Positions 12,711 to 23,213 of a DNA stretch of 64,000 nucleotides are shown in pieces. This DNA is from Haematococcus lacustris (lineage: Eukaryota > Chlorophyta > Chlorophyceae > Chlamydomonadales > Haematococcaceae): positions 3,601,425 through 3,665,424 of the forward strand of contig JASKMD010000015.1 in the NCBI GenBank assembly GCA_030144725.1. The letters run 5' to 3'. Within the stretch, counting starts at the first letter, position 1, and each line of letters begins with the position of its first letter. The position numbers were made by a program, and so were the translations under genes. The notes beneath the pieces were generated by a model that saw only the letters and a program-made list of their open reading frames with translations, was not told the DNA's origin and did no database searches.

Positions 12711-15009
12711 TGCCCCTACCGCCCCCCCTGCTGCCCCCCCTGCTGCCCCCCCTGCTGCCCCCCCTGCTGCCCCCCCTGCTGCCCCCCCTGCTGCCCCCCC
12801 TGCTGCCCCCCCTGCTGCCCCCCTGCTGCCCCCCCTGCTGCCCCCCCTGCTGCCCCCCCTGCTGCCCCCCCTGCTGCCCCCCCTGCTGCCCCCCCTGCTG
12901 CCCCCCCTGCTGCCCCCCCTGCTGCCCCCCCTGCTGCCCCCCCTGCTGCCCCCCCTGCTGCCCCCCTGCTGCCCCCCCTGCTGCCCCCCCTGCTGCCCCC
13001 CCTGCTGCCCCCCCTGCTGCCCCCCCTGCTGCCCCCCCTGCTGCCCCCCCTGCTGCCCCCCCTGCTGCCCCCCCTGCTGCCCCCCCTGCTGCCCCCCCTG
13101 CTGCCCCCCCTGCTGCCCCCCCTGCTGCCCCCCCTGCCCCTGCCCCTGCCCTGCCCCTGCCCCTGCCCCTGCCCCTGCCCCTGCCCTGCCCTGCCCCTGC
13201 CCCTGCCCCTGCCCTGCCCCTGCCCCTGCCCCTGCCCCTGCCCCTGCCCCTGCCCCTGCCCCTGCCCCTGCCCCTGCCCCTGCCCCTGCCCCTGCCCCTG
13301 CCCCTGCCCCTGCCCCTGCCCCTGCCCCTGCCCCTGCCCCTGCCCCTGCCCCCCCTGCTGCCCTGCCCCTGCCCCTGCCCCTGCCCCTGCCCCTGCCCCT
13401 GCCCCTGCCCTGCCCCTGCCCCTGCCCCTGCCCCTGCCCCTGCCCCTGCCCTGCCCCTGCCCCTGCCCCTGCCCCTGCCCCTGCCCTGCCCCTGCCCCTG
13501 CCCCTGCCCCTGCCCCTGCCCCTGCCCTGCCCCTGCCCCTGCCCCTGCCCCTGCCCCTGCCCCTGCCCCTGCCCCTGCCCCTGCCCTGCCCCTGCCCTGC
13601 CCCTGCCCTGCCCCTGCCCCTGCCCCTGCCCCTGCCCTGCCCCTGCCCCTGCCCCTGCCCCTGCCCCTGCCCCTGCCCCTGCCCCTGCCCCTGCCCCGCC
13701 TGCTGCCCCGCCCCTGCCCCTGCCCCGCCCCTGCCCCGCCCCTGCCCCGCCCCTGCCCCTGCCCCGCCCCTGCCGCCGCCCCTGCCCCTGCCCCGCCCCT
13801 GCCCCTGCCCCTGCCCCTGCCCCTGCCCCTGCCCCTGCCCCGCCCCTGCCCCTGCCCCGCCCCTGCCCCGCCCCTGCCCCGCCCCTGCCCCTGCCCCGCC
13901 CCTGCCCCGCCCCTGCCCCTGCCCCGCCCCTGCCCCTGCCCCTGCCCCTGCCCCTGCCCCTGCCCCTGCTGCCCTGCCCCTGCCCCTGCCCCTGCCCCTG
14001 CCCCTGCCCCTGCCCCTGCCCTGCCCCTGCCCCTGCCCCTGCCCCTGCCCCTGCCCCTGCCCCTGCCCCTGCCCCTGCCCCTGCCCCTGCCCCTGCCCCT
14101 GCCCCTGCCCCTGCCCCTGCCCCCCTGCCCCTGCCCCTGCCCCTGCCCCTGCCCCTGCCCTGCCCCCCCTGCCCCTGCCCCTGCCCCTGCCCCTGCCCCT
14201 GCCCCTGCCCCTGCCCCTGCCCCTGCCCCTGCCCCTGCCCCTGCCCCTGCCCCCCTGCCCCTGCCCTGCCCCTGCCGCCCTGCCCCTGCCCCTGCCCCTG
14301 CCCCTGCCCCTGCCCCTGCCCCTGCCCCTGCTGCCCTGCCCCTGCCCCTGCCCCTGCCCCTGCCCCTGCCCCTGCCCCTGCCCCTGCCCCTGCCCCTGCT
14401 GCCCTGCCCCTGCCCCTGCCCCTGCCCCTGCCCCTGCCCCTGCCCCTGCCCCCCTGCCCCTGCCCCTGCTGCCCTGCCCCTGCCCCTGCCCCTGCCCCTG
14501 CCCCTGCCCTGCCCCTGCCCCTGCCCCTGCCCCTGCCCCTGCCCCTGCTGCCCCTGCCCTGCTGCCCCTGCCCTGCTGCCCCTGCCCTGCTGCCCCTGCC
14601 CTGCTGCCCCTGCCCTGCTGCCCCTGCCCCTGCTGCCCTGCCCCTGCCCCTGCCCCTGCCCCTGCCCCTGCCCCTGCCCCTGCCCCTGCCCCCCTGCCCC
14701 TGCCCCTGCCCCTGCTGCCCTGCCCCTGCCCTGCCCCTGCCCCTGCCCCTGCCCCTGCCCCTGCCCCTGCTGCCCTGCCCCTGCCCCTGCCCCTGCTGCC
14801 CTGCCCCTGCCCCTGCCCCTGCCCCTGCCCCTGCCCCTGCCCCTGCCCCTGCCCCTGCCCCTGCCCCTGCCCCTGCCCCTGCCCCTGCCCCTGCCCCTGC
14901 CCCTGCCCCTGCCCCTGCCCCTGCCCTGCCCCTGCCCCTGCCCCTGCCCCTGCCCCTGCCCCTGCCCCTGCCCCTGCCCCTGCTGCCCTGCCCCTGCCCC
15001 TGCCCCTGC
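12711..15009. repeat. Giant C-rich minisatellite: CTGCTGCCCCCC then CCCCTG arrays
   Basis: Two adjoining arrays fill 2.3 kb. The 12-bp unit CTGCTGCCCCCC runs from 12711 to about 13135. The 6-bp unit CCCCTG, with scattered CCCTG, CCCGCCCCTG and CTGC interruptions, runs on to 15009. Neither unit contains a stop in any frame, which creates 800-900-residue open frames on both strands (Gly-Gln/Gly-Arg or Pro-Leu repeats) that are not genes. The arrays start exactly where copy A of the helical-repeat-like gene encodes its own short CTGCTGCCCCCC stretch, and end at the retrotransposon LTR. Confidence 0.95.
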
Positions 15010-15242
15010 TGTTAGCAGCGAGACCCAAGAAGATGAGCGAGCACTCCACGAACCCAACAGTTACAATAGAACACCCTGTTAGCAGCGAGACCCAAGAAGA
15101 TGAGCGAGCACTCCACGAACCCAACAGTGAAGAACTCTACCCAGAGCAAAAGCTAAGATGGGTCTCACACATAGTTCAAAGGCAAACTATAAACGCTATA
15201 AGGGACTGGCTGACATGCCTGAGACACAGCTTGTCTTCAACA
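15010..15242 (-). repeat. Putative copia 3' LTR with internal tandem duplication
   Basis: The outer end on the + strand reads TGTTAGCAGCGAGACC and the inner end CTTCAACA, giving TGTT...AACA termini. A 51-bp stretch starting at each TGTTAGCAGC (15010 and 15077) is tandemly repeated, so there are two candidate outer ends (233 or 166 bp LTR). Adjacent to the inner end is the polypurine tract CTCCCACTC (GAGTGGGAG on the element strand). No second LTR is available for confirmation. Confidence 0.6.
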
Positions 15243-15310
15243 CTCCCACTCAGACAGTCACTTAACCCCCGCACAAAGACAAACCCAGACCAGAGACCTT
15301 GACCAGAAGG

Positions 15311-17113
15311 CTACACCATGCCCATGCCAGCCTTGCAGAACTCAAACTTGGCACGAGGCAGAGGCTTGGTCATGCCATCTGCCACATTGGCCTCAGACTC
15401 GCAGAACTTGAACACCACCTCACCCCGGGCAGCCCGCTCACGCACGAAATGATGCAGCACATCAATGTGCTTGGACTGGGCAGAGGCAATAGGATGCTTG
15501 ATGAGAGTGATGGCAGCCTCATTGTCACACATGATGGTGACAGGCTGCACCACATCAGAGCCCACAGCCAGCTCAGCCACCAGGGTGCGCAACCACAATG
15601 CTTCCTTGCTAGCTGCAGAGGCAGCCATATACTCTGCCTCTGTGGTGCTCACAGCCACAGTAGGCTGGCGACGGCTGGACCAGGACACAGCACCCCCATG
15701 CAGCATGAACACATAGCCAGTGGTGCTGCGACGGGTGTCTGTGTCACCGGCAAAATCAGCATCACAGAACCCAACCAGCCCCTCGGCTGCACCAAACACC
15801 AGCCCCTCAGCCCTGGAATCAGCCACATAGCGCAGGACACCACGCAGTGCATGCCAGTGCTGCGCAGTGGGTGCAGCCATATACTTGGCACAGACACCAA
15901 CAGCCTGAGCGATATCAGGCCGTGTGCACACTGCCAGGTGCATGAGGCTGCCCACCAGCTCGGCATAGCTGTGCCCCCCCATGTGTGGCTGCACCTCTCC
16001 CTCCCTGACCAACTGCTCTGATGTGCTCAACGGCACACTCCGGGGCTTGCTGTCAGCTAAGCCAAAGCGGTCTACCACAGAGGTGGCATACCGCTCCTGG
16101 CTCAGCACTAGCTGCCCAGCTGCACGGTCACGGCTGATCTCCATGCCCAGGAACCGCTCTGCTGAACCCAGCTGGTGGATGTTGAAAACAGCTGCAAGCT
16201 GCTCCTTCACCCAGGCCACTGTGGCTGTGTCCCCCTTGCTGACAGCCAGGAGGCAGTCGTCAACATACACAGCGAGCAGCACCTTGCTGTTGCCCCGCAC
16301 CATGGTAAACAGGCAGGAGTCAGCCTGTGAGGCCACAAACCCCAGCTGCTCCAGCTCTGCTTTCAGGCGCGCATGCCAGGCGCGCGGGGCCTGGCGCAGC
16401 CCATACAGGGCACGCCGAAGTCGGCACACACGGGCTGTTCCATCCTCATACCCAGCTGGCTGCTGCATGTAGATCTCCTCATGCAGCCAGCCATTGAGGA
16501 AAGCTGTCATAACATCGAGGTGCTCTAGCTCCATGTCTGCCGCAGCTGCCACAGCCAGCAGAGCACGCACAGTAGCATGCTTGCTGACAGGGGCATGCAG
16601 CTCCGTGAAATCAACCCCCTCCCGCTGCAAATACCCCTTGACCACTAACCGGGCTTTGAAGCGCTTGTTGCCCTTGCTGTCCTCCTTGACAGAAAAGACC
16701 CAGCGGTTGGCCAGGGGCCGGCACCCAGGGGGGGAAGGCACCAGCTCCCACGTACCATAGCTGAGCAAAGACTCCATCTCAGCATCTGTAGCCATTGCCC
16801 ACTGCTCAGCTAGGGGGCTTGCTCGCGCTTCCTGGATAGTGCGCGGCACCCACACGCTGGCAGCAGGAGGCTCTGCAACAGCTGCTGCCAAGCTGCCATA
16901 CTCAGGCTGCTGCTGTGACAGGCGAGCTGAGCGGCGCAGGCTGCTGACTTCTGCAGCTGAAGCACCCCCCCCATCCCCACCTGCTGAAGCTGCAGCCCCA
17001 TCCCCACCACCAGCTCCCACCGTCCCTGCTGGCATAAACCCTGGGCCCGGCGCTGCCGCTGCCTCTGCCTCCCCAGCCAACACCGGCACATGCGCTGGGG
17101 CCGGCGCTGGCAC
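15311..17113 (-). CDS. Copia polyprotein: reverse transcriptase and RNase H
   Basis: The 600-residue frame ends in a TAG at 15311. After a Gly/Ala-rich linker come the RVT_2-type reverse transcriptase motifs: RWVFSVKEDSKGNKRFKARL near residue 137, the catalytic LDVMTAFLNG near 199, LYGLRQAPRAWH near 237 and YVDD at 283-286. RNase H motifs follow: FCDADFAG at 449-456, STTEAEYMA near 490, the CDNEAA block near 529, KHIDVLHHFVRE near 548 and ADGMTKPL near 578. All catalytic acids are visible. The integrase portion lies in a different frame upstream, so one frameshift separates the two halves near 17110. It could be real decay or a sequencing error in a C-rich linker. Confidence 0.93.
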   Translation of the reverse strand: MPAPAPAHVPVLAGEAEAAAAPGPGFMPAGTVGAGGGDGAAASAGGDGGGASAAEVSSLRRSARLSQQQPEYGSLAAAVAEPPAASVWVPRTIQEARASPLAEQWAMATDAEMESLLSYGTWELVPSPPGCRPLANRWVFSVKEDSKGNKRFKARLVVKGYLQREGVDFTELHAPVSKHATVRALLAVAAAADMELEHLDVMTAFLNGWLHEEIYMQQPAGYEDGTARVCRLRRALYGLRQAPRAWHARLKAELEQLGFVASQADSCLFTMVRGNSKVLLAVYVDDCLLAVSKGDTATVAWVKEQLAAVFNIHQLGSAERFLGMEISRDRAAGQLVLSQERYATSVVDRFGLADSKPRSVPLSTSEQLVREGEVQPHMGGHSYAELVGSLMHLAVCTRPDIAQAVGVCAKYMAAPTAQHWHALRGVLRYVADSRAEGLVFGAAEGLVGFCDADFAGDTDTRRSTTGYVFMLHGGAVSWSSRRQPTVAVSTTEAEYMAASAASKEALWLRTLVAELAVGSDVVQPVTIMCDNEAAITLIKHPIASAQSKHIDVLHHFVRERAARGEVVFKFCESEANVADGMTKPLPRAKFEFCKAGMGMV

Positions 17114-17627
17114 AGGTCTCTGGCAGTGGCACGCCAGTGAGACTGACCAGAGGGTCTAACTCCTGCGGCAGCCCCGCTGCCCCCTCCTCCACCACCTCTA
17201 GCACCCCAGCTGGCTCAGCAGAGGGCACATTCTGTGACAGCTCATCAAACACCACATCTTTGGTGATGAGAATCTTGCCCCCTGGCACCAGCACCCTGTA
17301 GGCCTTGCTGCCCGGCTCATAGCCCACCATCACCCCCTGCACTGCCTTGAACCCTAGCTTGCTGCGCATGTGCTCAGGGACATGGGCATAGGCCTGAGCA
17401 CCAAACACACGCAGCGCAGCCAGGTTGGGTTTCACCCCAAAGAACAGCTCCCAGGGGGTGGCATTCCTGCCCTGGGTGGCAGAGACATTGCGGAGGAAGT
17501 TGGCTGCGCGCATCACCTCAGGCCACAGGCTGGCTGGCAGGCCGCTGCTAAAGAGCATGCAGCGGCCTTTCTCTAGGAGCGTGCGGTTTAGCCTCTCTGC
17601 CCTCCCATTCTGTTCTGGGCTGTAGGG
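17106..17627 (-). CDS. Copia integrase C-terminal fragment
   Basis: The frame contains typical copia integrase tail text: PASLWPEVMRAANFLRN, TPWELFFGVKPNLAALRVFG, and GVMVGYEPGSKAYRVLVPGG followed by a DVVFDE block. The catalytic DDE core and zinc-binding HHCC region would lie in the N gap. The frame closes into a Gly-rich read-through after 17110, where the polyprotein continues in another frame. Confidence 0.85.
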
Positions 17628-18127
17628 NNNNNNNNNNNNNNNNNNNNNNNNNNNNNNNNNNNNNNNNNNNNNNNNNNNNNNNNNNNNNNNNNNNNNNNNN
17701 NNNNNNNNNNNNNNNNNNNNNNNNNNNNNNNNNNNNNNNNNNNNNNNNNNNNNNNNNNNNNNNNNNNNNNNNNNNNNNNNNNNNNNNNNNNNNNNNNNNN
17801 NNNNNNNNNNNNNNNNNNNNNNNNNNNNNNNNNNNNNNNNNNNNNNNNNNNNNNNNNNNNNNNNNNNNNNNNNNNNNNNNNNNNNNNNNNNNNNNNNNNN
17901 NNNNNNNNNNNNNNNNNNNNNNNNNNNNNNNNNNNNNNNNNNNNNNNNNNNNNNNNNNNNNNNNNNNNNNNNNNNNNNNNNNNNNNNNNNNNNNNNNNNN
18001 NNNNNNNNNNNNNNNNNNNNNNNNNNNNNNNNNNNNNNNNNNNNNNNNNNNNNNNNNNNNNNNNNNNNNNNNNNNNNNNNNNNNNNNNNNNNNNNNNNNN
18101 NNNNNNNNNNNNNNNNNNNNNNNNNNN
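17628..18127. other. Assembly gap of 500 N
   Basis: There are exactly 500 undetermined bases, a conventional scaffold placeholder, so the true size is unknown. It separates the copia integrase fragment from the gag-like ORF. A complete copia gag-protease-integrase core normally needs more than 500 bp. Confidence 0.99.
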
Positions 18128-19024
18128 CTCCATGTCTTCCTTTGTCATGAGCCGGCGCTCAGCCTTAGCCTGCTCGGCAATGGCAAACAAAGCTTCTTTG
18201 AGAGGGTCAGCCACATGTAGTTGCAGCGCGTCAATCATGGGCACACGTGCAACAGCTGCCCATCGTGTCACCTCACGCAAGAACATCTTCACATTTCTGC
18301 CCTTCTCTACATCATCCATACGCCACATATTAGGGTTGGGCATAACTGCTCTGAAGCCACTCACTTGGTTCTCGCCGGGCTGACTGGTGCTCGGCCCCGG
18401 GCCACCTGGCCCGGCTGCCGCCGCCGCCGCTGCCTGGCCCTCACCAGCCTGGCTGCCGCCACCTGAGCTGCCAGGACCACTGCCACCCGTGGCCCCAGGC
18501 CCACCGGGTGCAGGGTGGTTCGCCGTGCCCCCTGGGCCACTACGCGCAACCTGGCCACTACCGGGGGTAAGCACCCCACCGGTAGTGCCACCTGGAGCTG
18601 TAGGCTGGCCGACACCACCACTACCACCAGCAACACCGCCGCCACCAACAGCACCGTTGCCACCAGCAATGCCACTGCCTCCAGCGGCTACCTCTGCATG
18701 CTGGCCGGGCTGCTCATGGCGAGCACGCCTCCTGCGCAACTCTTGCTCGAGCTCCTCCAAACTGAGCTCGCCTACATTGCGAGTTGGCGGACCCACAGGT
18801 TCTGGCCCTTGGCGGACATCTGCATGACGAACACGTTCAACATCAGCGGTCGAGTGGGTCAAAGCATGCGTGTGTTGCATTTCACGCGCTACCTCCTGGG
18901 CAGCCACCGGCTGCGAGCTCGACCCCGGCCTTTCCACCCGCTGATGCTGACCCAAAGCTTCACTGCGCTTCCTAAGACGCTTCTCCGCTGTAACTGGTAG
19001 CATTACTAAACGCGAACTTTGCAA
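18128..19024 (-). CDS. Retrotransposon gag-like protein, N-terminal part
   Basis: The frame runs from about 19024 (first true Met near 19003) into the gap. It begins with a basic/acidic helix (LSLEELEQELRRRRARHEQ) and a long Gly/Ala/Pro-rich linker. A conserved-looking block then reads NVKMFLREVTRWAAVARVP and ends ...LKEALFAIAEQAKAERRL. Short helical capsid-like text of this kind is typical of LTR-retrotransposon Gag, but it does not decide between copia and Ty3/gypsy. It may be the 5' end of the same element as 15010-17627 or of another one joined across the gap. Confidence 0.55.
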
Positions 19025-19398
19025 AACGCGACAAGAGGGACTAGAGGGACCTAATGGTACATACCCTCAGTATCCATCGCGTTCAGCTCCAGCTCCGCGT
19101 CGTCAAACACGTCATAGTCCGCCATCAGGTTCGGGCACGTTGTTGCTATATCGATGTCTGGCCAGAAATCTCTCAACGTCGGTCTGGAAGCCAGATTGTT
19201 ACGTAGCTGGTGTATGGAGGTAGTGCCAACTCAGCGGACAAGGGCGATGTCAGTGCCTTCACAAGGCTGTCCGCCTGGGAGTCGAACCCAGCATTTGACA
19301 CCGGTCATTGGCATTACACTCCGTCACCACTATTACGCAATCGCGTCATCACTTTTCCGAGACGCTTCGCTAGCACTTCGACCGGCGTTCGTAACACC
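19025..19398. other. Unassigned spacer upstream of gag-like ORF
   Basis: It holds no gene and no copy of the 15010-15242 LTR. A minus-strand tRNA T-arm-like hairpin sits at 19275-19291 (CTGGG-TTCGACT-CCCAG), containing a perfect pol III B-box on 19278-19288. The matching acceptor stem is absent, so this is not an intact tRNA gene. The duplicated block starts at 19399. Confidence 0.5.
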
Positions 19399-20160
19399 TT
19401 GATGCCACTCCCTGATGCCCCCCCCCACTGGTGCCCCCCCCCTGATGCTCCCCCTCTGGTGCACACCCCCTGGTGCCCCCCCTTGATGCCCCCCCCTCGT
19501 GCCCGCCAATGGTGCCCCTCCCTTGTGCCCTCTTCCCTGAGCCTCCCCACAGCCAGGAAGCCTGGGCGCATCTCTCTGTGGCTCATCCCACCCACATAGT
19601 TCTGTCTAGGCCAAGGCGAGGCTGCCAAACCCATGGCATGAACGCAATTAGGCGATGCTGCTGTGCCAGAGGAGAAGCCATTGAGGAAAAGGGAAGAGAG
19701 AGAAGAGAATTGAGAAGTAAAAGAAGATGTGGAAAGAATGAAGGACTATGCCCAGAGCCAGATATCTGGAGCAATGTGGAGTGCTGATAGCAGCAGTTGG
19801 AGGTGCAGGTGGGCTGATTCGGCCATACTGCCAGCAAAATGAAACAACTGCCCTGACCTGGGCCACAAGCAGCTGCAAGATAGCCCCCTTCAGGATCAGC
19901 AGCCGCCTATGGTACATAGATGTGGGCCAGGACCCTCCTCAAGCCCTGTCAAACGCATCTGTCATGCCATGTCTGTCATGCCAGCTCTAGGCCATAGCAT
20001 TGCTGCTCAGGTCAGACAGTGCCACAGGTGAGAGGCGCCCACATAGGGCGCGAGAGGCTTCCTCAATGCATACGATACGCAACCCTTAGTGGATGGGGTT
20101 CAATCATGCGGGCACATGCTGCGAGCAGGGTTTACGAGGAAGGTGCTGAGGTCCACTTAC

Positions 20161-20250
20161 CATGATGTACTTATTTAGGAGGATTGATGCGCCTGAAAAA
20201 GCGATCCAGGAGACAGATACAGCACCTTGCTGCCAGGAGCCTGGCGCCAT
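20161..20250 (-). pseudogene. Orphan first coding exon of the transporter
   Basis: The 90-nt exon keeps the same length, frame and GTAAGT donor as exon 1 at 8483-8572. It encodes a similar start ending GASILLNKYIM. Indels upstream of its ATG destroy the longer frame seen in copy A, supporting the internal Met as the true start. The remaining seven exons are absent, because the duplicate stops at 19399 inside intron 1. Confidence 0.75.
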
Positions 20251-22244
20251 CCTTCTCCTCCCTCGTTGTGAGGTTGATGTATGGGTGATGTCCTGCTGCG
20301 CTTCCGCTTGCTGATTTCAGGCTGAACGGTGGCACGTGCTCCAAGGCGCGCGCGACGAAGTGCGCCAGTCTGTGGGATAAGTTTGACAATCAGGTCTCCC
20401 AGTCACACCTGCCCCTGTGGGGGGGAAGCTGCTCCCCCCCACAGGGGATTTTCCAACCGCCCAACCCCAGCCCACTCGCCCATCGGCACCACCTCTCTGC
20501 ACGCACGCCTGCTCCTTCCGCTACAGCACCGGCAGCTCCTAATTGCACCAGGCAAGGCGCAGCAGGCGCAGTGGGCAAAGCAGATGCTGGGCCAACGCTA
20601 CGTCCGTAGCAGCCGCTGCGGATGCTGCGGATGGACTGCGGTCTCAGCGGCCAACGCAGCTCGCGCAATAAGGAACGATCGCTCCAACCCAGGTATGAGC
20701 TGCGTTGTGCCCCGAGTTGTTGGTATACCCGCACATGTTGTTGCTTGTTTGTTGCTGTTGTTGCACCTCACCTGCTCAAGTGCTTAATGCACAGCTATGC
20801 CTTGCATTGCTTCACTCCTATGTGTGGCATCGTGCTGGTTGTGGTACTCGTCCACAGGTATGGCCACACAGAAGCGTACTGCCCGTGAGCAGACATTGCC
20901 CCACAAGGGGCAAGGGCATGTTGGCATCATAGCAAGTGCATGTGGTAAGCACAGCTGGGCCACAAGGGGCAGGGGCAGGTATGAAGCGCAGCCGGGGCAG
21001 GTGCAGCAGGGGTAGGCAGGCAGCATTGCAGGAGTACGCAGGCAGAGCAGCAGGGACAGGCGCAGGCGCATCATGGGTATGCGGGTAGTAGAGGGGCAGA
21101 GGCAGTCAAGCAGTGCAGCAGGGGCATGCGGTAAGCGCAACAGGGTTGCATGCAGCTTGGGTAGGTCGGCGGTGGAGGGGCAGCGGCAGCCAGGCAAGAC
21201 AACAGTATACACTCAGAGCAGCAGTGGCAAACGCAGCAGGGATAGATTATCAGAGGAAGGCATGCTTTGCCTATTGACAGGTAAGGATATGTTCATGCTT
21301 GTGCCTACTGGTGCTTGTGCAGATGCCCGCCCAGGGCGCATGATGTGATGGTGGTAGCAGTGGGGAAGGCGGTGCTAGCAGCAGCAGCAACAATGGTGGC
21401 AGCAGTGGCGGCAACACAACAGGAGTAGGCCGTCATAACAACGATGGCAAGCACGGAGTGGCTAGGCAGGTAGTGTGGGACGGGCAAGCGGACAGCATAC
21501 CACAGGGAGGCAACCAGGACAATGGCGGCAGCAGTGGCAGAGGCGACATCGACATCAACAGGCGTCGACAGCGGCAGTGGCATTCGCCCAGCGTGGCATG
21601 GAGACCTCTGCCCACAGCGGGCCGTACGTCAGGATGTCCCAACATGGGGTTGGTAATCTTCATGCAAGTTCTCGCTACATAGTGCACCGATTTCGGTAGC
21701 GTTTGTTGCATTGGCACCTGCGAATTACTCCGCATCTACTGGCAAGCGGCGAGTTAATCCTTGCATCGGAGCCCATGCCGGCGCAAGCGAGCGCGGACAC
21801 ACCTCAGCTGCTCACTATCGGTTGTTCTAGTGGTATGTAACGGCATCAGTGATGGAGCTGCGCCTGCTATCGAGCCAGAAGTACAATCTAAATTCAGCCC
21901 GCCAGGCTTGCTCCGCGAGCCTTTCATTGCTGCAGGCGGTGTCGGAAGACCGTCGTGGGGCCAGTGATGACTGGACATTGCATCAAACGCGCAGGGTTAT
22001 GTGGGAGGTGCGCTCCTCTCTCACGCCAGTCACACAGAAAAGTACCTCCTTGCACAAATCGGCATGTTGTAAGCTGACCACTGTGACTTTCTAGAATATC
22101 GAGTCATTAAACTGTTCGTAACTCTACGACACAGCTGCTGGAAAAGAAAGCACGGCAGTTCATCAATCAGGCCCGCCGTAATTGACTTTGGCGTGACCCG
22201 ACTCTGCCTTGCAGAGTTGACTAGCCTACTCCGACCGCCTGGAC

Positions 22245-22630
22245 CCTGCCCCCTCGCACCCCCTTGCAGCCCCACCACCTCCCAGCCCCCGCAGAAGCCT
22301 GCCAGCCCCTCCCACCCCCTCCCAGCCCCCTCACTGCCCCGCCACCCCCTCCCACCCCTTCCCACCCCTTCCCAGCCCCTCCCACCCCCCACCCACCCCC
22401 TCCCACCTCCTCCCAGCCTCCCCACCCCCCACCCACCCCCTCCCACCTCCTCCCAGCCCCTCCCACCCCCCCCTAAGCCCCTCACTGCCCCGCCAACCCT
22501 TCCCACCCCCTCCCAGCCCCTCCCAGCCCCTCCCACCCCCTCCCACCCCCTCCAGCCCCTCCCACCCCCTCCCACCCCTTCCCACCCCCTCCCAGCCCCT
22601 CTCAACCCCGCCACCCCCACCCCGCCCCCC
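22245..22630. repeat. C/T-rich CCCACCCCCTCCCAGCCCCT minisatellite
   Basis: An imperfect array of CCCACCCC, CTCCCAGCC and CTCCCACC words lies inside the 3.2-kb DNA element. It creates open frames on both strands that are not considered genes. Confidence 0.85.
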
Positions 22631-23125
22631 TTGGCCCTAGCAAGTCATTGCAAGACGCAAACCCATGGGTCGGCATGGGTGGCAGCGTGCTCATCTTGCA
22701 GCACTTGTAAAGTCACCAAGGGCTGCTCATCTGCACAGTCCTACTGGCTTGAAAGCCACAGCAAGGACGGCTGAGGCTATCGCAAAGGAGGTGCAAGCAG
22801 AGAATGAGCTGCTGATGACTGAGGCTGAATTGCATCAAGCCATTGAGGAGGTCCTTGCCTGCCAAAAGGAGCTTATGAAGGGGTGGCTGAAGCCCAAGCT
22901 GGAAGGGTCTTGTCATGGCCCATATCTGCAACACAGTAGCCGCCCTGCATGCCGCCCCTAACCTGACCTGCCCCCCCCTCCTGCTGCACCCCCCTGGCAG
23001 CAGCATGCAGCTGGTGCTGGTGCCGCCCCTGGGCTGCCCACCCCTCCAGCTGAGCAGCAGGGGGTCAGGGCGGAGCTGGACACAAGCTCGACACGCAAGC
23101 GGAGGGCGGGCGGGAGGGATCGGAC

Positions 23126-23213
23126 CCAACATGTCGAGCAAGGTAACGTAGCAATGTCGAGCAAGGTAACGTAGCAATCGGACCCAACATGTCGAGCAAG
23201 GTAACGTAGCAGC
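23126..23213. repeat. Short tandem repeat of atgtcgagcaaggtaacgta
   Basis: Three copies of the word, with a longer 'cggacccaac' prefix on the first and last, sit just before an internal terminal-repeat-like sequence at 23224. Confidence 0.75.

Larger units (their letters stand above)
7681..12760. repeat. Segmental duplication, copy A (partner 19399-28015)
   Basis: From 'ttgatgccactccctg' onward this block is nearly identical to 19399 onward. The similarity continues through transporter exon 1, the intergenic region and the 5' half of the helical-repeat-like gene, ending in the CTGCTGCCCCCC tract. Copy A is uninterrupted at the point (9943-9947, cgtac) where copy B carries a 3.2-kb insertion. 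Differences include small indels, repeat-number changes (four TGTGGTGGT units at 10760-10800 against three in B) and a frameshift in the large coding exon. It is either a true tandem duplication or two haplotypes placed in one scaffold. Confidence 0.9.
15010..17627 (-). mobile_element. Ty1/copia LTR retrotransposon, 3' half
   Basis: In element orientation (minus strand) the sequence contains the integrase C-terminal part, reverse transcriptase, RNase H, a purine-rich GAGTGGGAG tract and an LTR that begins TGTTGAAG (near 15242) and ends GCTAACA (15010). The order integrase before reverse transcriptase is diagnostic of copia. The 5' part is lost in the 500-N gap that follows. No 5' LTR matching 15010-15242 is seen above 19024, so the element is incomplete in the assembly. 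Confidence 0.9.

Noticed and set aside
12711..15009. CCCCTG array considered as telomeric repeat
   Set aside because: Chlamydomonad telomeres use TTTTAGGG. The unit grows from a CTGCTGCCCCCC coding seed seen in the other copy.
12337..15082. Open frames of 800-900 residues on both strands (Gly-Gln/Gly-Arg or Pro-Leu repeats)
   Set aside because: They are translations of stop-free CTGCTGCCCCCC and CCCCTG satellites. The repeat has no stop codon in any frame, and there is no complex sequence beyond the ends.
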